DNA of 64,000 nucleotides from Methanothrix sp. (GTDB taxonomy: Archaea; Halobacteriota; Methanosarcinia; Methanotrichales; Methanotrichaceae): positions 1 to 64,000 of the forward strand of contig JAPKXZ010000066.1 of NCBI GenBank assembly GCA_026394555.1, read 5' to 3'. The translations under genes and the position numbers were made by a program. Below are positions 43,801 to 51,923 of the stretch, in pieces; within the stretch, counting starts at the first letter, position 1, and each line of letters starts with the position of its first letter. The notes beneath the pieces were generated by a model. The model had not been told where the DNA came from. It ran no database searches and was given only the letters and a program-made list of their open reading frames with translations.

Positions 43801-44579
43801 CCTATCGTACTCTTAATCACAGAAACTTGGGGCTTATGCTGGTGACCACGGAGAATGAAATCAGTTTCCCTCATAAGGCGCGATTCAACCTTATTACGAT
43901 CGAACTCTGCTAACCATTCAAATGGATGATGGAGAATTGCGATTCTAACATCGGCTTTAGAGATTTGCTTCAGAGATCTATGAATCTGTGGTTCGCCCAC
44001 AAGAACATATCTCTCATCATCTATCTTGTCTGTTGAATCTAGATGGCGCCCACACATCCAAGCAGAGTTGAGTCCAAGAAGGGCTATCGTCTTGTTATCT
44101 ATTGGCAATATGCGAACATTTGCGTAATCAGGTTTGTCCTGACCAGTGTAGGTATTTACAAAGTCAGAGAATGCATGAAATGGTCCAAGGAGGATCTCTC
44201 TCTTTCGTTTGTCCTCAAGCCATTTCTGTACCTCGATATTGGAACTAAGAGGCTTTGAAAGCACGGGAGGAAGGTCTTTTAGATCATCTCGGTTCAGATC
44301 GTGATTTCCTGGTACGATGAAAAGCCTGTCAGGGCTTAATCCTCCTGTAGCTTTCAAAATATGTTCGAATAATTCTTCCTTGGCTGCTTGGTACTCTTCC
44401 GGTTTCGCACTATTGGCAACATCACCGCTGAAAATGATAAAATCTATCTTAGCTAGATCGGGACTGATGGCTTCTCTTTTTTCCAAATCCTCCAACAGTT
44501 TGTCCCGCACTACTTCGCGATCAAATTCTTTGCTCCCCTGATGCCAATCAGAAAGATGAAGCCAAGTCAGTCCCGTCAT
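40851..44579 (-). CDS. STAND protein: metallophosphoesterase, NB-ARC ATPase, 11 TPRs (candidate defence protein)
   Basis: 1242 residues. N-terminal calcineurin-like phosphoesterase (1-330) keeps all metal ligands: D11-x-H13, GD53, GNHD 91-94, HH 217-218, GHQH 245-248. A linker rich in Pro (350-375) leads to an NB-ARC ATPase: Walker A GMGGIGKT (404-411), Walker B LILLDNA with Asp486, and RxL-type SREKFTLPGL. A winged-helix region follows, then 11 TPRs of 40 residues from about 790 (unit: GNLGGAYANLGEVRKAIEYLD). Two adjacent units are identical. STAND proteins oligomerise on ligand recognition and switch on the effector; here that would be a nuclease or nucleotide hydrolase. Divergent from the AbiEi-like gene. 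Confidence 0.9.
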   Translation of the reverse strand: MTGLTWLHLSDWHQGSKEFDREVVRDKLLEDLEKREAISPDLAKIDFIIFSGDVANSAKPEEYQAAKEELFEHILKATGGLSPDRLFIVPGNHDLNRDDLKDLPPVLSKPLSSNIEVQKWLEDKRKREILLGPFHAFSDFVNTYTGQDKPDYANVRILPIDNKTIALLGLNSAWMCGRHLDSTDKIDDERYVLVGEPQIHRSLKQISKADVRIAILHHPFEWLAEFDRNKVESRLMRETDFILRGHQHKPQVSVIKSTIGDCVIIPAGASYYRRYIDDLRYSNAYNFVHLDFDSGRCVVFLRCWSDSLNRWREDIDSHPPNGMFVFIIPKFISAPIDPADCSQEDAIDIPIKTPPSEASSSQIPHQIPPPPADFTGRDDDLTDLLDHFNQGASNQGATITGLRGMGGIGKTALAFKLAEKLVDRYPDGQILVDMNGTSDEPLTAAGAMAQVIHAYDTDARLPLSESELSGSYRSKLHNKRVLILLDNAANDDQVRPLIPPSSCGLIVTSREKFTLPGLKEKDLNVMQPSDACALLLKIASRIGDHAEELARLCGHLPLALRAASSLLANEHDLLLAEYLKELRIERTRLERIGGEGVDLDVEASFNLSYRRLKPDEARVFRLLSIFPADFDANAEEFLCKDKGHKRLSKLVRWSLVDFYERNSRYRLHDLARIFAAKSLLKEDGEAAHAMALQRYFVRYLKVLSKAHDLYEKGGDNTILGLEILDRELANIQAGQTWVEKNAKTNVNAASLCISYAYSASILSLRLHPCSLIRWLDVSLCAARRSNKPAQEGAILTSMANSYSDLGDARKAIEYYDQALAINREICNRLGEGTVLGNLGSAYANLGNARKAIEYYDQALAISCEIRDRSGEGSALGNLGGAYANLGNVRKAIEYYDQALAISREIGDRLGEGTVLGNLGGAYADLGDARKAIEYFDLALIISREICDRRDEGIDLSNLSDAYIYLGEVRKAIEYLDMALAISREIGNRRGEGSALGNLGGAYANLGEVRKAIEYLDMALAISREIGNRRGEGSALGNLGGAYANLGEVRKAIEYHEQALAISYEIGDRRGEGADLGNLGEAYVDLGETRKAIEYYDQALAISREIEDPWIEGENLCNFGKAYAVLGETNKAIEYYEQSLAIVRKIEYRKNECEVLCNLGKVFADLDETRKAIDYYERSLEIAWKIEYLRGEGDARFNMSLVLEKLDHRPEAIGHAKAALRIFKQIESPYAEKVQQKLSEWQE
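41461..41700 (-). repeat. Recent 120-bp tandem duplication within the TPR coding region
   Basis: 41461-41580 and 41581-41700 differ at only a few positions and encode identical TPR units. The flanking units share the 120-bp period with more divergence. It shows recent unit copying in the sensor part of the STAND gene. Confidence 0.9.
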
Positions 44580-44759
44580 TCTTCCCTCATTGATTGAAGA
44601 TTGTGGCGGAGTAGATATTACTTCCTACTGGTTGGAGAATCTCTTCCACCTTATCTTTATTCCATTTCTCCACGATAACTCTGAAATTCCATGAGAAGGA
44701 CCTCTTGTGCTTATTAGACCTGGGCATTCCTGTCACAGATGACAAACAAAAAGCATATC

Positions 44760-44852
44760 TATCACAGATACCTTTATTATCATATCACAAAAAACTGATA
44801 CCACATATCACTGATACATTTATAAACATATCAGTAGATAATGATATGACAC
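44760..44852 (+). promoter_or_regulatory. Four 23-bp-spaced TATCAC direct repeats and TATA box upstream of the AbiEi-like gene
   Basis: TATCAC begins at 44760, 44783 and 44806, and TATCAG at 44829, exactly 23 bp apart; each unit also holds a GATA. A TTTATAAA box at 44819-44826 lies within the third unit, 27-34 nt before the ATG at 44853, so the message is probably leaderless and a protein on the repeats would cover the promoter. A weaker TGTCACAGATGACA lies at 44731. Likely operators of the downstream winged-helix protein; an iteron-like role is also conceivable. Confidence 0.7.
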
Positions 44853-45875
44853 ATGAAGACAATCTCACCTTACGACCCAGAGCTAATCAGTTTGCTACGC
44901 ACACAGCTTGGATTCAGTAACAGCGCCGTAATAAGGCAGGAGAGTACATTCCGGGATTCCTACCCCATTTTGTTTGACCAGATCATTGAAGACGGCACCA
45001 AAACGTACATAGTCGAACTAAAACGGGTCGTTCGCCTCGATTCACTCTCCCAGCTCGGTTTTCTCAAGCTGCTCTTGAAAGATAGCGCCTTTCGTACCTC
45101 CGATATCGAATTCATCATGGCAGGAAAACGGATAACACCGGAAGCTAAAGACGCCGCAGAAAAGACCGGCATTCAATTCATCAAGCTGCCTGCTGATTTG
45201 AACCTGGAAGAGGGCCACGGCAAGCCCAGCACCATACCCGTGAAACTCACATCCCCCAAGTCCTGGCAGGTTATCTCGCACCTCCTCAAGATGAAGGAGG
45301 CTTCCATCCGGCAGCTTTCAATTGAATCCGGGGTCTCATATGGCTGGAGCCATGCAACCGCAAAGGCTCTTATTTCAAAAGGGATCGCATCAGACGCAGG
45401 AGGCCGTCTAAGGATCGTTGATATCAACAAGCTCATCAACGGCATCGCATGGGAACGCCCCTTCGAGAGGCTCTTTGCCCAGGAGATTAAGATAGCTGCC
45501 AAGAACGCCATTGTGCTTGCCAAAGAAATTTGCCTTGTATGCGATGAGCAGCAAATTGCCTGTGCTTTTACCAGCTTCACCGCAGGAGAAATTTACACAG
45601 GCTACCGCGCAAGGCACGATTCGGTGTACCTGTATCTTGATAAGAAAAACATCTCCGAGCTTGCCGAAATGTTTGACGTGCGGACCGAAGGAGAAATCGC
45701 GGTACGAATCTATGCTCCAGATCGCGATGTGTTCAAGGATCGCAGGACATTCTCTGTCGAGGGAGTTTGGCTCGCCTCACCGGCAATGGTCCTGCTTGAT
45801 TGTGCAGGCCAGGGATATGCCGGCCGCGACCTCACACAAAAACTGGTGGAAATCTATGACCAATTGTGGCACTAA
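44853..45875 (+). CDS. AbiEi-like antitoxin/regulator with possible PD-(D/E)XK N-terminus
   Basis: 340 residues. Residues 1-115 may be a restriction-endonuclease-like fold: FDQII followed by TYIVELKRVV, an E-x-K motif. A winged helix-turn-helix follows (about 140-195: IRQLSIESGVSYGWSHATAKALISKGI). The C-terminal 140 residues resemble the AbiEi/type IV antitoxin domain, ending VWLASPAMVLLDCAGQGYAGRDLTQKL. No AbiEii toxin follows. It probably represses itself through the 23-bp repeats. Stands within the island bounded by UPF0146 3'-end copies. The domain naming is by eye. Confidence 0.65.
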   Translation: MKTISPYDPELISLLRTQLGFSNSAVIRQESTFRDSYPILFDQIIEDGTKTYIVELKRVVRLDSLSQLGFLKLLLKDSAFRTSDIEFIMAGKRITPEAKDAAEKTGIQFIKLPADLNLEEGHGKPSTIPVKLTSPKSWQVISHLLKMKEASIRQLSIESGVSYGWSHATAKALISKGIASDAGGRLRIVDINKLINGIAWERPFERLFAQEIKIAAKNAIVLAKEICLVCDEQQIACAFTSFTAGEIYTGYRARHDSVYLYLDKKNISELAEMFDVRTEGEIAVRIYAPDRDVFKDRRTFSVEGVWLASPAMVLLDCAGQGYAGRDLTQKLVEIYDQLWH

Positions 45876-45882
45876 CCGATTT

Positions 45883-46010
45883 CTCACGCGAAGCCGCGAA
45901 GACGCGAAGGCTAATAAACACGATCGCATGCATTGGACGAAAAATAGTAACAAATCAATTATGGTCAGGAATTTATTTCATGAACTTCGCGGCTTCGCGC
46001 CTTCGCGTGA
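45883..46010. repeat. Inverted-repeat element of CGCGAAG units
   Basis: TCACGCGAAGCCGCGAAGACGCGAAGG at the left has a reverse-complement partner at 45985-46010, with about 75 nt between. The unit CGCGAAG recurs every 8-9 nt. It begins right after the AbiEi-like stop codon. Possible MITE-like or recombination element; related motif at 20340-20376. Confidence 0.75.
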
Positions 46011-46160
46011 AACAGTATTTTGTGCCAAGCTGCAAATGGTGCAAGAAAAATAGAATCAAAGCTCTACCAACACGGAATCACGAAGAGCCAATTTTTCTCG
46101 CAGCCCAGCATTTCTGGAATGCTGCCAACTCTGCCGCCTCTTATCGTAGTAGCACCGCTA

Positions 46161-46230
46161 CCAGCCTTTTCCCGGCGGCTGGTCAATCGCGGGGGAGGCC
46201 AAGTTTTACCTGTTTTCGGCAAAGGCGTAG
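46161..46230 (+). pseudogene. UPF0146 3'-end fragment (right att-like copy)
   Basis: 70 bp alignable to the last 70 bp of the UPF0146 gene, including an identical 24-bp core at 46171-46194 and ending in a TAG at 46228. Similarity outside the core is about 70-75%, so the copy is old. Translation in the aligned part gives FSRRLVNRGGG against FARRLVNRGEA. No upstream part of the gene is present. Confidence 0.7.
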
Positions 46231-46896
46231 CGTGGGCGTGCTTTTGATGGCCATTCCTCAGGATCTGCTTTCTGTTTCCTTCCTGTCCCCGCCCGCCTAG
46301 GCCCACGGGCCCGTCTGCCCCTGCGCGCGAGAGGCCGCGCGGGCATGGGCCGCCCTGCTGCAATGCTTCAGAAGAGCGGGGGTAGAGTGGCTGAGGCACG
46401 CATCCACAGGCCGAAAAAAGGCAACAAGAGATACGATGCAGAAAAACCCGATTAGAGAAACCAAAGAATGTATGGGAGAGCCTTCAAGATGTATCTAACC
46501 TGTACGATTTGAGGCCTCTCGGAGGCTCCTATAAATTGATAGTATTTTTAAATATTTAAATTTAATTAAATCTGCATAGTGCCATTATTGAGGAAGGATA
46601 TGATCCATAGAATAACCCTCTGCGAGGACTTCTCGCGAAACCACCGCGAGGCTCTCCCCGCTGGATAGAAGACCGCCATCCATCCACCCTTGGCCGGCAG
46701 CTCGCGAGGGTGCACAAAAGGCTGCCTGGAGAATGGGAGTGTATGGAAAGATAGATATCTAATATGTGCAAAAAGAGATGATCCAAGACCAAAACCTCGA
46801 TTTCCCAAATGCAGTGTACCCGGGCTTTTTAGTTTAAAAGCGGCATTTTTTGGGGGCCTGACAAGTCCATAGGTTTATGCAAAGAGGTGTTAAGAC
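46231..46896. other. Non-coding stretch with no recognised gene
   Basis: About 670 bp. A GC-rich inverted segment GCGCGAGAGGCCGCGCGGGC lies near 46324-46344 and a strongly AT-rich run near 46535-46570. No protein frame has convincing composition, length or start. A TTTAGTTTAAAAG at 46830-46842 could be the TATA region of the next gene. Confidence 0.4.
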
Positions 46897-47397
46897 ATGA
46901 AAAAAGCAAACGCGTTTCTGGTCGTTATTGTGTTGCTTGTCGCTGCAATAAGTATGGTTAATGCAGCTCAACCAGTTATCCGTCCTGGCAGATCGATTGA
47001 ATCAATGCAAAACCCACAGCTAAATGCACCCACTATCAATATCATTTCAATAAAAATAGCACCAGCGTCAGCTGGCAACAGCGAGCCAGTAAATGTCGGT
47101 GTCAAGGTTATATCCGGTGCGACTCACCAGGATATTTGCGGATTGGATGCATCCAATTTTAATTTGGACACGCTTACCGTACCTCCTGGCGGTCCGGCGA
47201 TCGTTATAAAAGAGGTCTTGCCCACATCTTCAGTAGCTATAAACCAACCAGTAAGCTGCGACTATTGGCTCTACCTAGTCCCAACCTCGTACCAGGGTAA
47301 CCAATATACCTGGTTAACAGGAACGTATACTCTCAAATTATATTACGTAGCAAATGGCCAAAAACTCGCTGATAGAACGTTTAGCTTTAGGGTTTGA
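46897..47397 (+). CDS. Secreted hypothetical protein
   Basis: 166 residues. Signal peptide (KANAFLVVIVLLVAAISMVNAA) then a beta-sandwich-like domain (INIISIKIAPASAGNSEPVNVGVKVIS; WLTGTYTLKLYYVANGQKLADRTFSFRV), as in CARDB/Ig-like surface domains. Two Cys (DICGLD, SCDYW) may pair. AGAGGTG 8 nt before the ATG fixes the start. No family named. Confidence 0.7.
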   Translation: MKKANAFLVVIVLLVAAISMVNAAQPVIRPGRSIESMQNPQLNAPTINIISIKIAPASAGNSEPVNVGVKVISGATHQDICGLDASNFNLDTLTVPPGGPAIVIKEVLPTSSVAINQPVSCDYWLYLVPTSYQGNQYTWLTGTYTLKLYYVANGQKLADRTFSFRV

Positions 47398-47473
47398 AAC
47401 GTGCCAATCCTAAGTATTACGTGATGAGGGACAAAAATCGGTAGGGGTAGCTGAGCCGACACAGCGTGCGGGC

Positions 47474-47671
47474 TCAAGCCGTAATCTTTGTCTTGGCGAT
47501 GTACTTGATCAGCTTCGAGCCTATCCTGGCCTTCCTCTGAATCTGATCGGCCACATCGTCCGCTGATGCGCCGCCGGCGGCCAGGGCGCGAATCTCCTTG
47601 TATTTGAAATTTTGAGGTTGCAAAGAGTTATCCCCTGGGAGATAGAATAGACATTTGTGAGCCGTGATCTA
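47474..47671 (-). pseudogene. Possible 3' fragment of an unknown gene
   Basis: A minus-strand frame with no ATG reads YLPGDNSLQPQNFKYKEIRALAAGGAS then ADDVADQIQRKARIGSKLIKYIAKTKITA and stops at 47474-47476. Composition and the helical tail look protein-like, but a stop just upstream and the overlap with the start of the ATPase gene leave no complete gene. No family recognised. Confidence 0.25.
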
Positions 47672-50173
47672 TCCCTGTTTTGGTCCATTCCACCAGATGA
47701 GCTGCTCAAATTGCTCGATGCAAGGGAGACGGGGCTGGATGAAAAGGAGGCCCAAAAAAGGCTCAAGCAATACGGTGCTAACCTGCTTAAACCTCGCAAG
47801 AAGTCTTATTCTATCCTTTTGCTGCTGGCTCAATTCAATAGCCCCATAATTCTGCTGCTGGTATTTGCGGCAGGCCTTTCCTTCTATCTTCATCAAGTGA
47901 CTGGCGCATCGATTATCCTGATCATAGTTTTCATCAGCGGCCTGCTAGGTTTCTGGCAGGAGAGGAGAGCCGCAGATGCAGTAGCCGGTCTGCTGGCCAT
48001 AATTCAGATCAAAGCCTCTGTTCTTAGGGACGGAAAACACAATGATGTCCCGGTGGAGTATGTCGTGCCCGGAGACATTATAGTTCTGAGGGCAGGAGAT
48101 ATCGTCCCGGCAGACTCCAGGATTCTTCTCTGCAAAGATCTCTTCATCAACGAAGCATCACTTACCGGAGAGACCTATCCGGCTGAGAAAATGCCTGAAA
48201 TTCTGGACAGTGAAACGCCTCTAAGCAGGCGCATTAATTGCCTTTTTATGGGTACAAACGTTGTCAGCGGGACAGCTACCGCGGTAGTCGTCCATACAGG
48301 AACGAATACTCAGTTCGGACGCGTATCTCAACGACTTGGGCTTCGCGAGCCTGAGACTGAGTTTGAACGAGGGGTCAAACACTTCGGCTACCTGCTTCTT
48401 GAGATAACGATGGTTCTGGTAGTGGCCATTTTTGCCATAAACGTATACCTGGCCCGTCCCGTTGTAGACTCTTTCCTCTTTTCTTTGGCCCTGGCCGTTG
48501 GCCTGACCCCCCAACTCCTTCCGGCCATTATCAGCATAAATCTGGCCCACGGAGCCAGGCAAATGGCCACCCACAAAGTCATAGTCAAACGTCTGGCTTC
48601 GATCGAGAATTTTGGGAGCATGAACATCCTATGCACCGACAAGACAGGGACACTGACGGAAGGGACGGTAAGGCTCAACAGCGTTCTGGATCTTGAAGGT
48701 AACGAGAGTGAAGAGGTCTTTCTCCTGGCGTATGTCAACGCCTTCTTCGAGACCGGGTTCTTTAATCCTATCGACCAAGCCATTCTCAATTTTCGTAAAC
48801 TCGATGTTTCAGGCTTGAAGAAATTGGATGAGGTGCCTTACGACTTCATTCGCAAGCGTCTGAGCATTCTGGTATCAAATGGCTTTGAGCACACTATCGT
48901 GACCAAAGGTGCCCTGGTCAATGTCCTGGAGGTCTGTACATCCGCCATGAGGGGCCAGGAAGTTGTGGATATCTCTATGGTCAAAGAACCGGTCCAGGCC
49001 AGATTCCAGGAGCTTAGCGGCAAAGGATATCGAGTTCTGGGCCTGTGCAAAAAGACGGTGAAATCCGATGTACTCCTGGCCAAAGATGAAGCGGAGATGA
49101 CGTTCTTGGGATTCCTGGTCTTCTTCGATCCACTCAAGGAGAGCATCGCACAGACCATTCGCGACCTGTTCCAATTAGGGATTGGCCTCAAGGTAATCAC
49201 CGGCGACAACCGACTTGTGGCCGCCAGTATCATCAAACCGTTAGGCCTGCTTGGTGGTAGAGTCCTTACCGGCCCAGAAATTAGTCGGGAAAGCGACGAA
49301 GCCCTGCAAAAGCTAGTTCAGGTGGTTGATGTCTTTGCCGAGGTGGAGCCAAAACAAAAGGAGAGGCTTATCCTGGCCCTGCGAAAAAGTGGAAACGTGG
49401 TGGGTTATATGGGCGATGGTATCAACGACGCCTCCGCCCTTCACGCCGCAGATGTCGGCATCTCTGTAGAGAGCGCCGTGGATGTGGCCAAGGAGGCCGC
49501 TGATATTGTCCTCCTGGAAAAAGACCTCAGTGTGCTTAAGCAAGGCGTCATAGAAGGGAGAAAGACCTTCTCCAACACCATGAAGTACGTCTTCATGGCT
49601 ACATCCGCCAACTTCGGAAACATGTTAAGCATGGCCCTGCTTTCCCTGTTCCTTCCCTTCCTCCCCCTTCTTCCCACACAGGTTCTGCTCACTAACCTCT
49701 TGACCGACCTTCCTGAGATGACCATTGCCGGAGACAGGGTGGATCCCGAACTGGTATCACACCCAAGGCGATGGTCAATTGGATTCATCAGGAACTTCAT
49801 GGTGACCTTCGGACTGCTGAGCTCTTTATTTGACTTCTTGACCTTTGGTGCGCTCTTATTCCTGCTACACGCCAATGTGGATCAGTTCAGAACCGGCTGG
49901 TTCATCGAGTCGGTGGTTTCGGCCTCCTTTGTCGTGCTGATCATTCGCACCAGAAGACCATTTCTTTCATCCAGACCAAGCCGTTCATTGATAGTAGTGA
50001 CGCTTTTGGTTGGCCTAATGACTTTCCTCTTGCCGTTCAGCCCGCTATCGGAGCCCTTTGGCTTCACAAAAATTTCACCTTATTTTCTGGCCGTCATAGT
50101 AGTTATTGTGGGGATTTACATCGCATCGGCTGAGATTGTCAAGAAGATCTTCTATCGTAGGGAGATATCCTGA
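47657..50173 (+). CDS. mgtA: Magnesium-translocating P-type ATPase
   Basis: 838 residues from a GTG. P-type IIIB layout: ten helices, actuator motif [11 protein letters not shown], phosphorylation motif [11 protein letters not shown] (Asp328), nucleotide-binding KGA and MGDGINDA hinge, and the C-terminal set [23 protein letters not shown] typical of MgtA/MgtB. Imports Mg2+ at the cytoplasmic membrane. Its 3' end overlaps the promoter region of the TBP gene. Confidence 0.93.
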   Translation: MSRDLSLFWSIPPDELLKLLDARETGLDEKEAQKRLKQYGANLLKPRKKSYSILLLLAQFNSPIILLLVFAAGLSFYLHQVTGASIILIIVFISGLLGFWQERRAADAVAGLLAIIQIKASVLRDGKHNDVPVEYVVPGDIIVLRAGDIVPADSRILLCKDLFINEASLTGETYPAEKMPEILDSETPLSRRINCLFMGTNVVSGTATAVVVHTGTNTQFGRVSQRLGLREPETEFERGVKHFGYLLLEITMVLVVAIFAINVYLARPVVDSFLFSLALAVGLTPQLLPAIISINLAHGARQMATHKVIVKRLASIENFGSMNILCTDKTGTLTEGTVRLNSVLDLEGNESEEVFLLAYVNAFFETGFFNPIDQAILNFRKLDVSGLKKLDEVPYDFIRKRLSILVSNGFEHTIVTKGALVNVLEVCTSAMRGQEVVDISMVKEPVQARFQELSGKGYRVLGLCKKTVKSDVLLAKDEAEMTFLGFLVFFDPLKESIAQTIRDLFQLGIGLKVITGDNRLVAASIIKPLGLLGGRVLTGPEISRESDEALQKLVQVVDVFAEVEPKQKERLILALRKSGNVVGYMGDGINDASALHAADVGISVESAVDVAKEAADIVLLEKDLSVLKQGVIEGRKTFSNTMKYVFMATSANFGNMLSMALLSLFLPFLPLLPTQVLLTNLLTDLPEMTIAGDRVDPELVSHPRRWSIGFIRNFMVTFGLLSSLFDFLTFGALLFLLHANVDQFRTGWFIESVVSASFVVLIIRTRRPFLSSRPSRSLIVVTLLVGLMTFLLPFSPLSEPFGFTKISPYFLAVIVVIVGIYIASAEIVKKIFYRREIS

Positions 50174-50200
50174 TAAACTCACATTCGTGCCAACGCCGGA

Positions 50201-50231
50201 CTTTATAAAGAGTGGTTTCAAATACTGGCGT
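50201..50231 (+). promoter_or_regulatory. TATA box of the TBP gene, leaderless
   Basis: CTTTATAAAG at 50201-50210 lies 26 nt (box centre) before the ATG at 50232, so transcription should begin at or next to the start codon. A near-perfect TATA box on the gene for the TATA-binding protein allows self-regulation. Confidence 0.7.
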
Positions 50232-50783
50232 ATGGAGTCCACAATAAACATCGAGAACGTGGTGGCATCCACCAAGCTGGCAGAAGCGTTCGACCTGCAC
50301 AAGATCGACGCCGAGCTGGAGGGGGCCGAGTACAACAAGAAGAAGTTCCCCGGTCTCGTTTACAGAGTCAAGGTCCCTAAAGCTGCATTTCTCATATTCA
50401 CTTCCGGCAAGGTAGTATGCACCGGATCCAAGAACGTCGAGGATGTTCGCACGGCTATCATCAATCTGGCCAAGACTCTCAAGTCCATCGGTTTCGAGAA
50501 TATCAATATGGAGCCCGAGGTCCACATTCAGAATGTTGTGGCTTCTGCCGACCTGAAAACCCGTTTGAACATGAACGCCGTCGCCCTGGGCCTGGGCTTG
50601 GAGAACATAGAGTACGAGCCGGAGCAGTTTCCGGGGCTAATTTACAGGATCAAGCAGCCCAAGGTGGTGGTGCTCATATTCGGCTCCGGCAAACTGGTGA
50701 TCACGGGCGGCAAATCGCAAGAGGACTGCGTTGAAGGCGCAGGGATCGTCAAGATGCAGCTTGAGAACATGGGGCTGCTTTAG
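50232..50783 (+). CDS. tbp: TATA-box-binding protein
   Basis: 183 residues, the archaeal norm. Two imperfect repeats of about 90 residues ([20 protein letters not shown] and [31 protein letters not shown] and [12 protein letters not shown]) form the saddle. The start is fixed by domain length and the leaderless promoter. General transcription factor that recruits TFB and RNA polymerase. Confidence 0.96.
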   Translation: MESTINIENVVASTKLAEAFDLHKIDAELEGAEYNKKKFPGLVYRVKVPKAAFLIFTSGKVVCTGSKNVEDVRTAIINLAKTLKSIGFENINMEPEVHIQNVVASADLKTRLNMNAVALGLGLENIEYEPEQFPGLIYRIKQPKVVVLIFGSGKLVITGGKSQEDCVEGAGIVKMQLENMGLL

Positions 50784-50848
50784 GCACTTCCCCGGGCCTA
50801 CCATCCTCATGGCCTTAGGGCTCGCTCACTTAAAATTATTATAGTTTT

Positions 50849-51253
50849 TTAAGGTGATGATGTTTGTCCCACCCAGCGCTCGCATTTCTCGCCTAGCTCC
50901 TTCTTCCAGACCGGTGCTCTTTTTTTCAGCTCCTCAATTATGTATCTGCAACCGGAGAAAGCCTCCTCCCGGTGTGCTGCCGAGCAGACGATGGCCAAGA
51001 TGTTCTCGCCTACGGCCAGCGTCCCCGTCCGGTGCACGACCTCCGCCGCGATAAGATGAAAGCGGCTCATGGCCTCCTCTTGAATGGCTTCCAGCTCCAT
51101 TAGAGCAGCCTCCCGGAAGGCCTCCACCTCCATCCTCTCCATGCCGTCATCCCGAACGGTGCCAAGGAACGTGACCATAGCTCCGGCATCCTTGCTTCTT
51201 GCCCTTTTTATCATCTCGTCCAGGGAGATCTCCGTCTCAGTTATCTGGATCAT
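50849..51253 (-). CDS. moaE: Molybdopterin synthase large subunit MoaE
   Basis: 134 residues. MoaE blocks: AGAMVTFLGTVRDD, ALMELEAIQEEAMSRF, VVHRTGTLAVGENILAIVCSAAHREEAFSGCRYIIEELKKRAPVWKKE, with the active-site Lys region at the end. Adds sulfur from thiocarboxylated MoaD to precursor Z. Last gene of a six-gene minus-strand cluster. Confidence 0.95.
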   Translation of the reverse strand: MIQITETEISLDEMIKRARSKDAGAMVTFLGTVRDDGMERMEVEAFREAALMELEAIQEEAMSRFHLIAAEVVHRTGTLAVGENILAIVCSAAHREEAFSGCRYIIEELKKRAPVWKKELGEKCERWVGQTSSP

Positions 51254-51259
51254 TTGGCA

Positions 51260-51538
51260 TTAGCCTCCGGCCAGGGGAGGGAAGACTGCCAGCTCGTCTC
51301 CCTCTTGCAGAGGTCTGGATAGGTCCAGGGTAGGATCTATCCTCTTTCGGTTAACCATAAGCAGAACATAATCGCGAAGAGCGCCGGTGTCGTCAAAGGC
51401 CGCCTCTTTAAACGGCGGCCTGGCCGCGGCCAAATCATCCAGCAGATCCTTTACCGTTGCACTCTCTTTTAGGTGCAGCACCCGCTCTTTTCCGAGAATC
51501 TCCCGGAAGCTTGCAAACGCCAGAACCATAATCCGCAT
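51260..51538 (-). CDS. moaD: MoaD/SAMP ubiquitin-like sulfur carrier
   Basis: 92 residues of beta-grasp type ending in PPLAGG, the diglycine tail that is adenylated and thiocarboxylated. RILGKERVLHLKES-like opening and VNRKRIDPTLDLSRPLQEGDELAVFPPLAGG. In archaea such proteins serve in molybdopterin synthesis and in protein modification (sampylation). Next to moaE, 6 nt. Confidence 0.92.
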   Translation of the reverse strand: MRIMVLAFASFREILGKERVLHLKESATVKDLLDDLAAARPPFKEAAFDDTGALRDYVLLMVNRKRIDPTLDLSRPLQEGDELAVFPPLAGG

Positions 51539-51551
51539 GCTTCAACCACGT

Positions 51552-51923
51552 CTATTTCTTATACATATCGGCAAAGCTGGTGGGAGCAGGTCCGGAATCG
51601 GCCTTGCCTTTTAGGCCACCCAGCTTCAAGGACTTCTTGATCTTTTCATTCTCATTTTCCCGCAGCCGGGCGATCTCTTCCTCGGAGTCGATGCCCATGA
51701 CAAAGGTGCCGTGACAGGGCTTGACGTAGGTGAAGAGCATCTCCGTTCCCCGCACGCCCATGGCCACGGGCGGCACGCCGATGATGTAATAGTCCTTAAA
51801 GATCTTGTAGCCGGGATCGACGTAGTAGACCTCATCAGAGTTCTTCTCTATGTACTCGCGTGCTTCCTTGAAGGAGGTGCGCTCCAGGTGCAGCTTGTAT
51901 TTCATCTGCTCGACACAGCTCAT
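51552..51923 (-). CDS. DUF1894 methanogen protein
   Basis: 123 residues with the family block YVDPGYKIFKDYYIIGVPPVAMGVRGTEMLFTYVKPCHGTFVMGIDSEEEI. Known almost only from methanogens and usually beside DUF1890. Conserved CHGT could bind a metal or thiol, which I infer only. Overlaps DUF1890 by 4 nt. Confidence 0.85.
   Translation of the reverse strand: MSCVEQMKYKLHLERTSFKEAREYIEKNSDEVYYVDPGYKIFKDYYIIGVPPVAMGVRGTEMLFTYVKPCHGTFVMGIDSEEEIARLRENENEKIKKSLKLGGLKGKADSGPAPTSFADMYKK

Noticed and set aside
44731-44852. Active replication origin of an integrated plasmid
   Set aside because: The repeats are iteron-like, but there is no Rep or Orc/Cdc6 gene nearby and the array covers a promoter; the operator explanation is simpler.
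46562-46808. Overlapping minus-strand frames of 76-80 residues
   Set aside because: Two frames of similar length, no start signal, no protein-like pattern; likely chance in a non-coding stretch.
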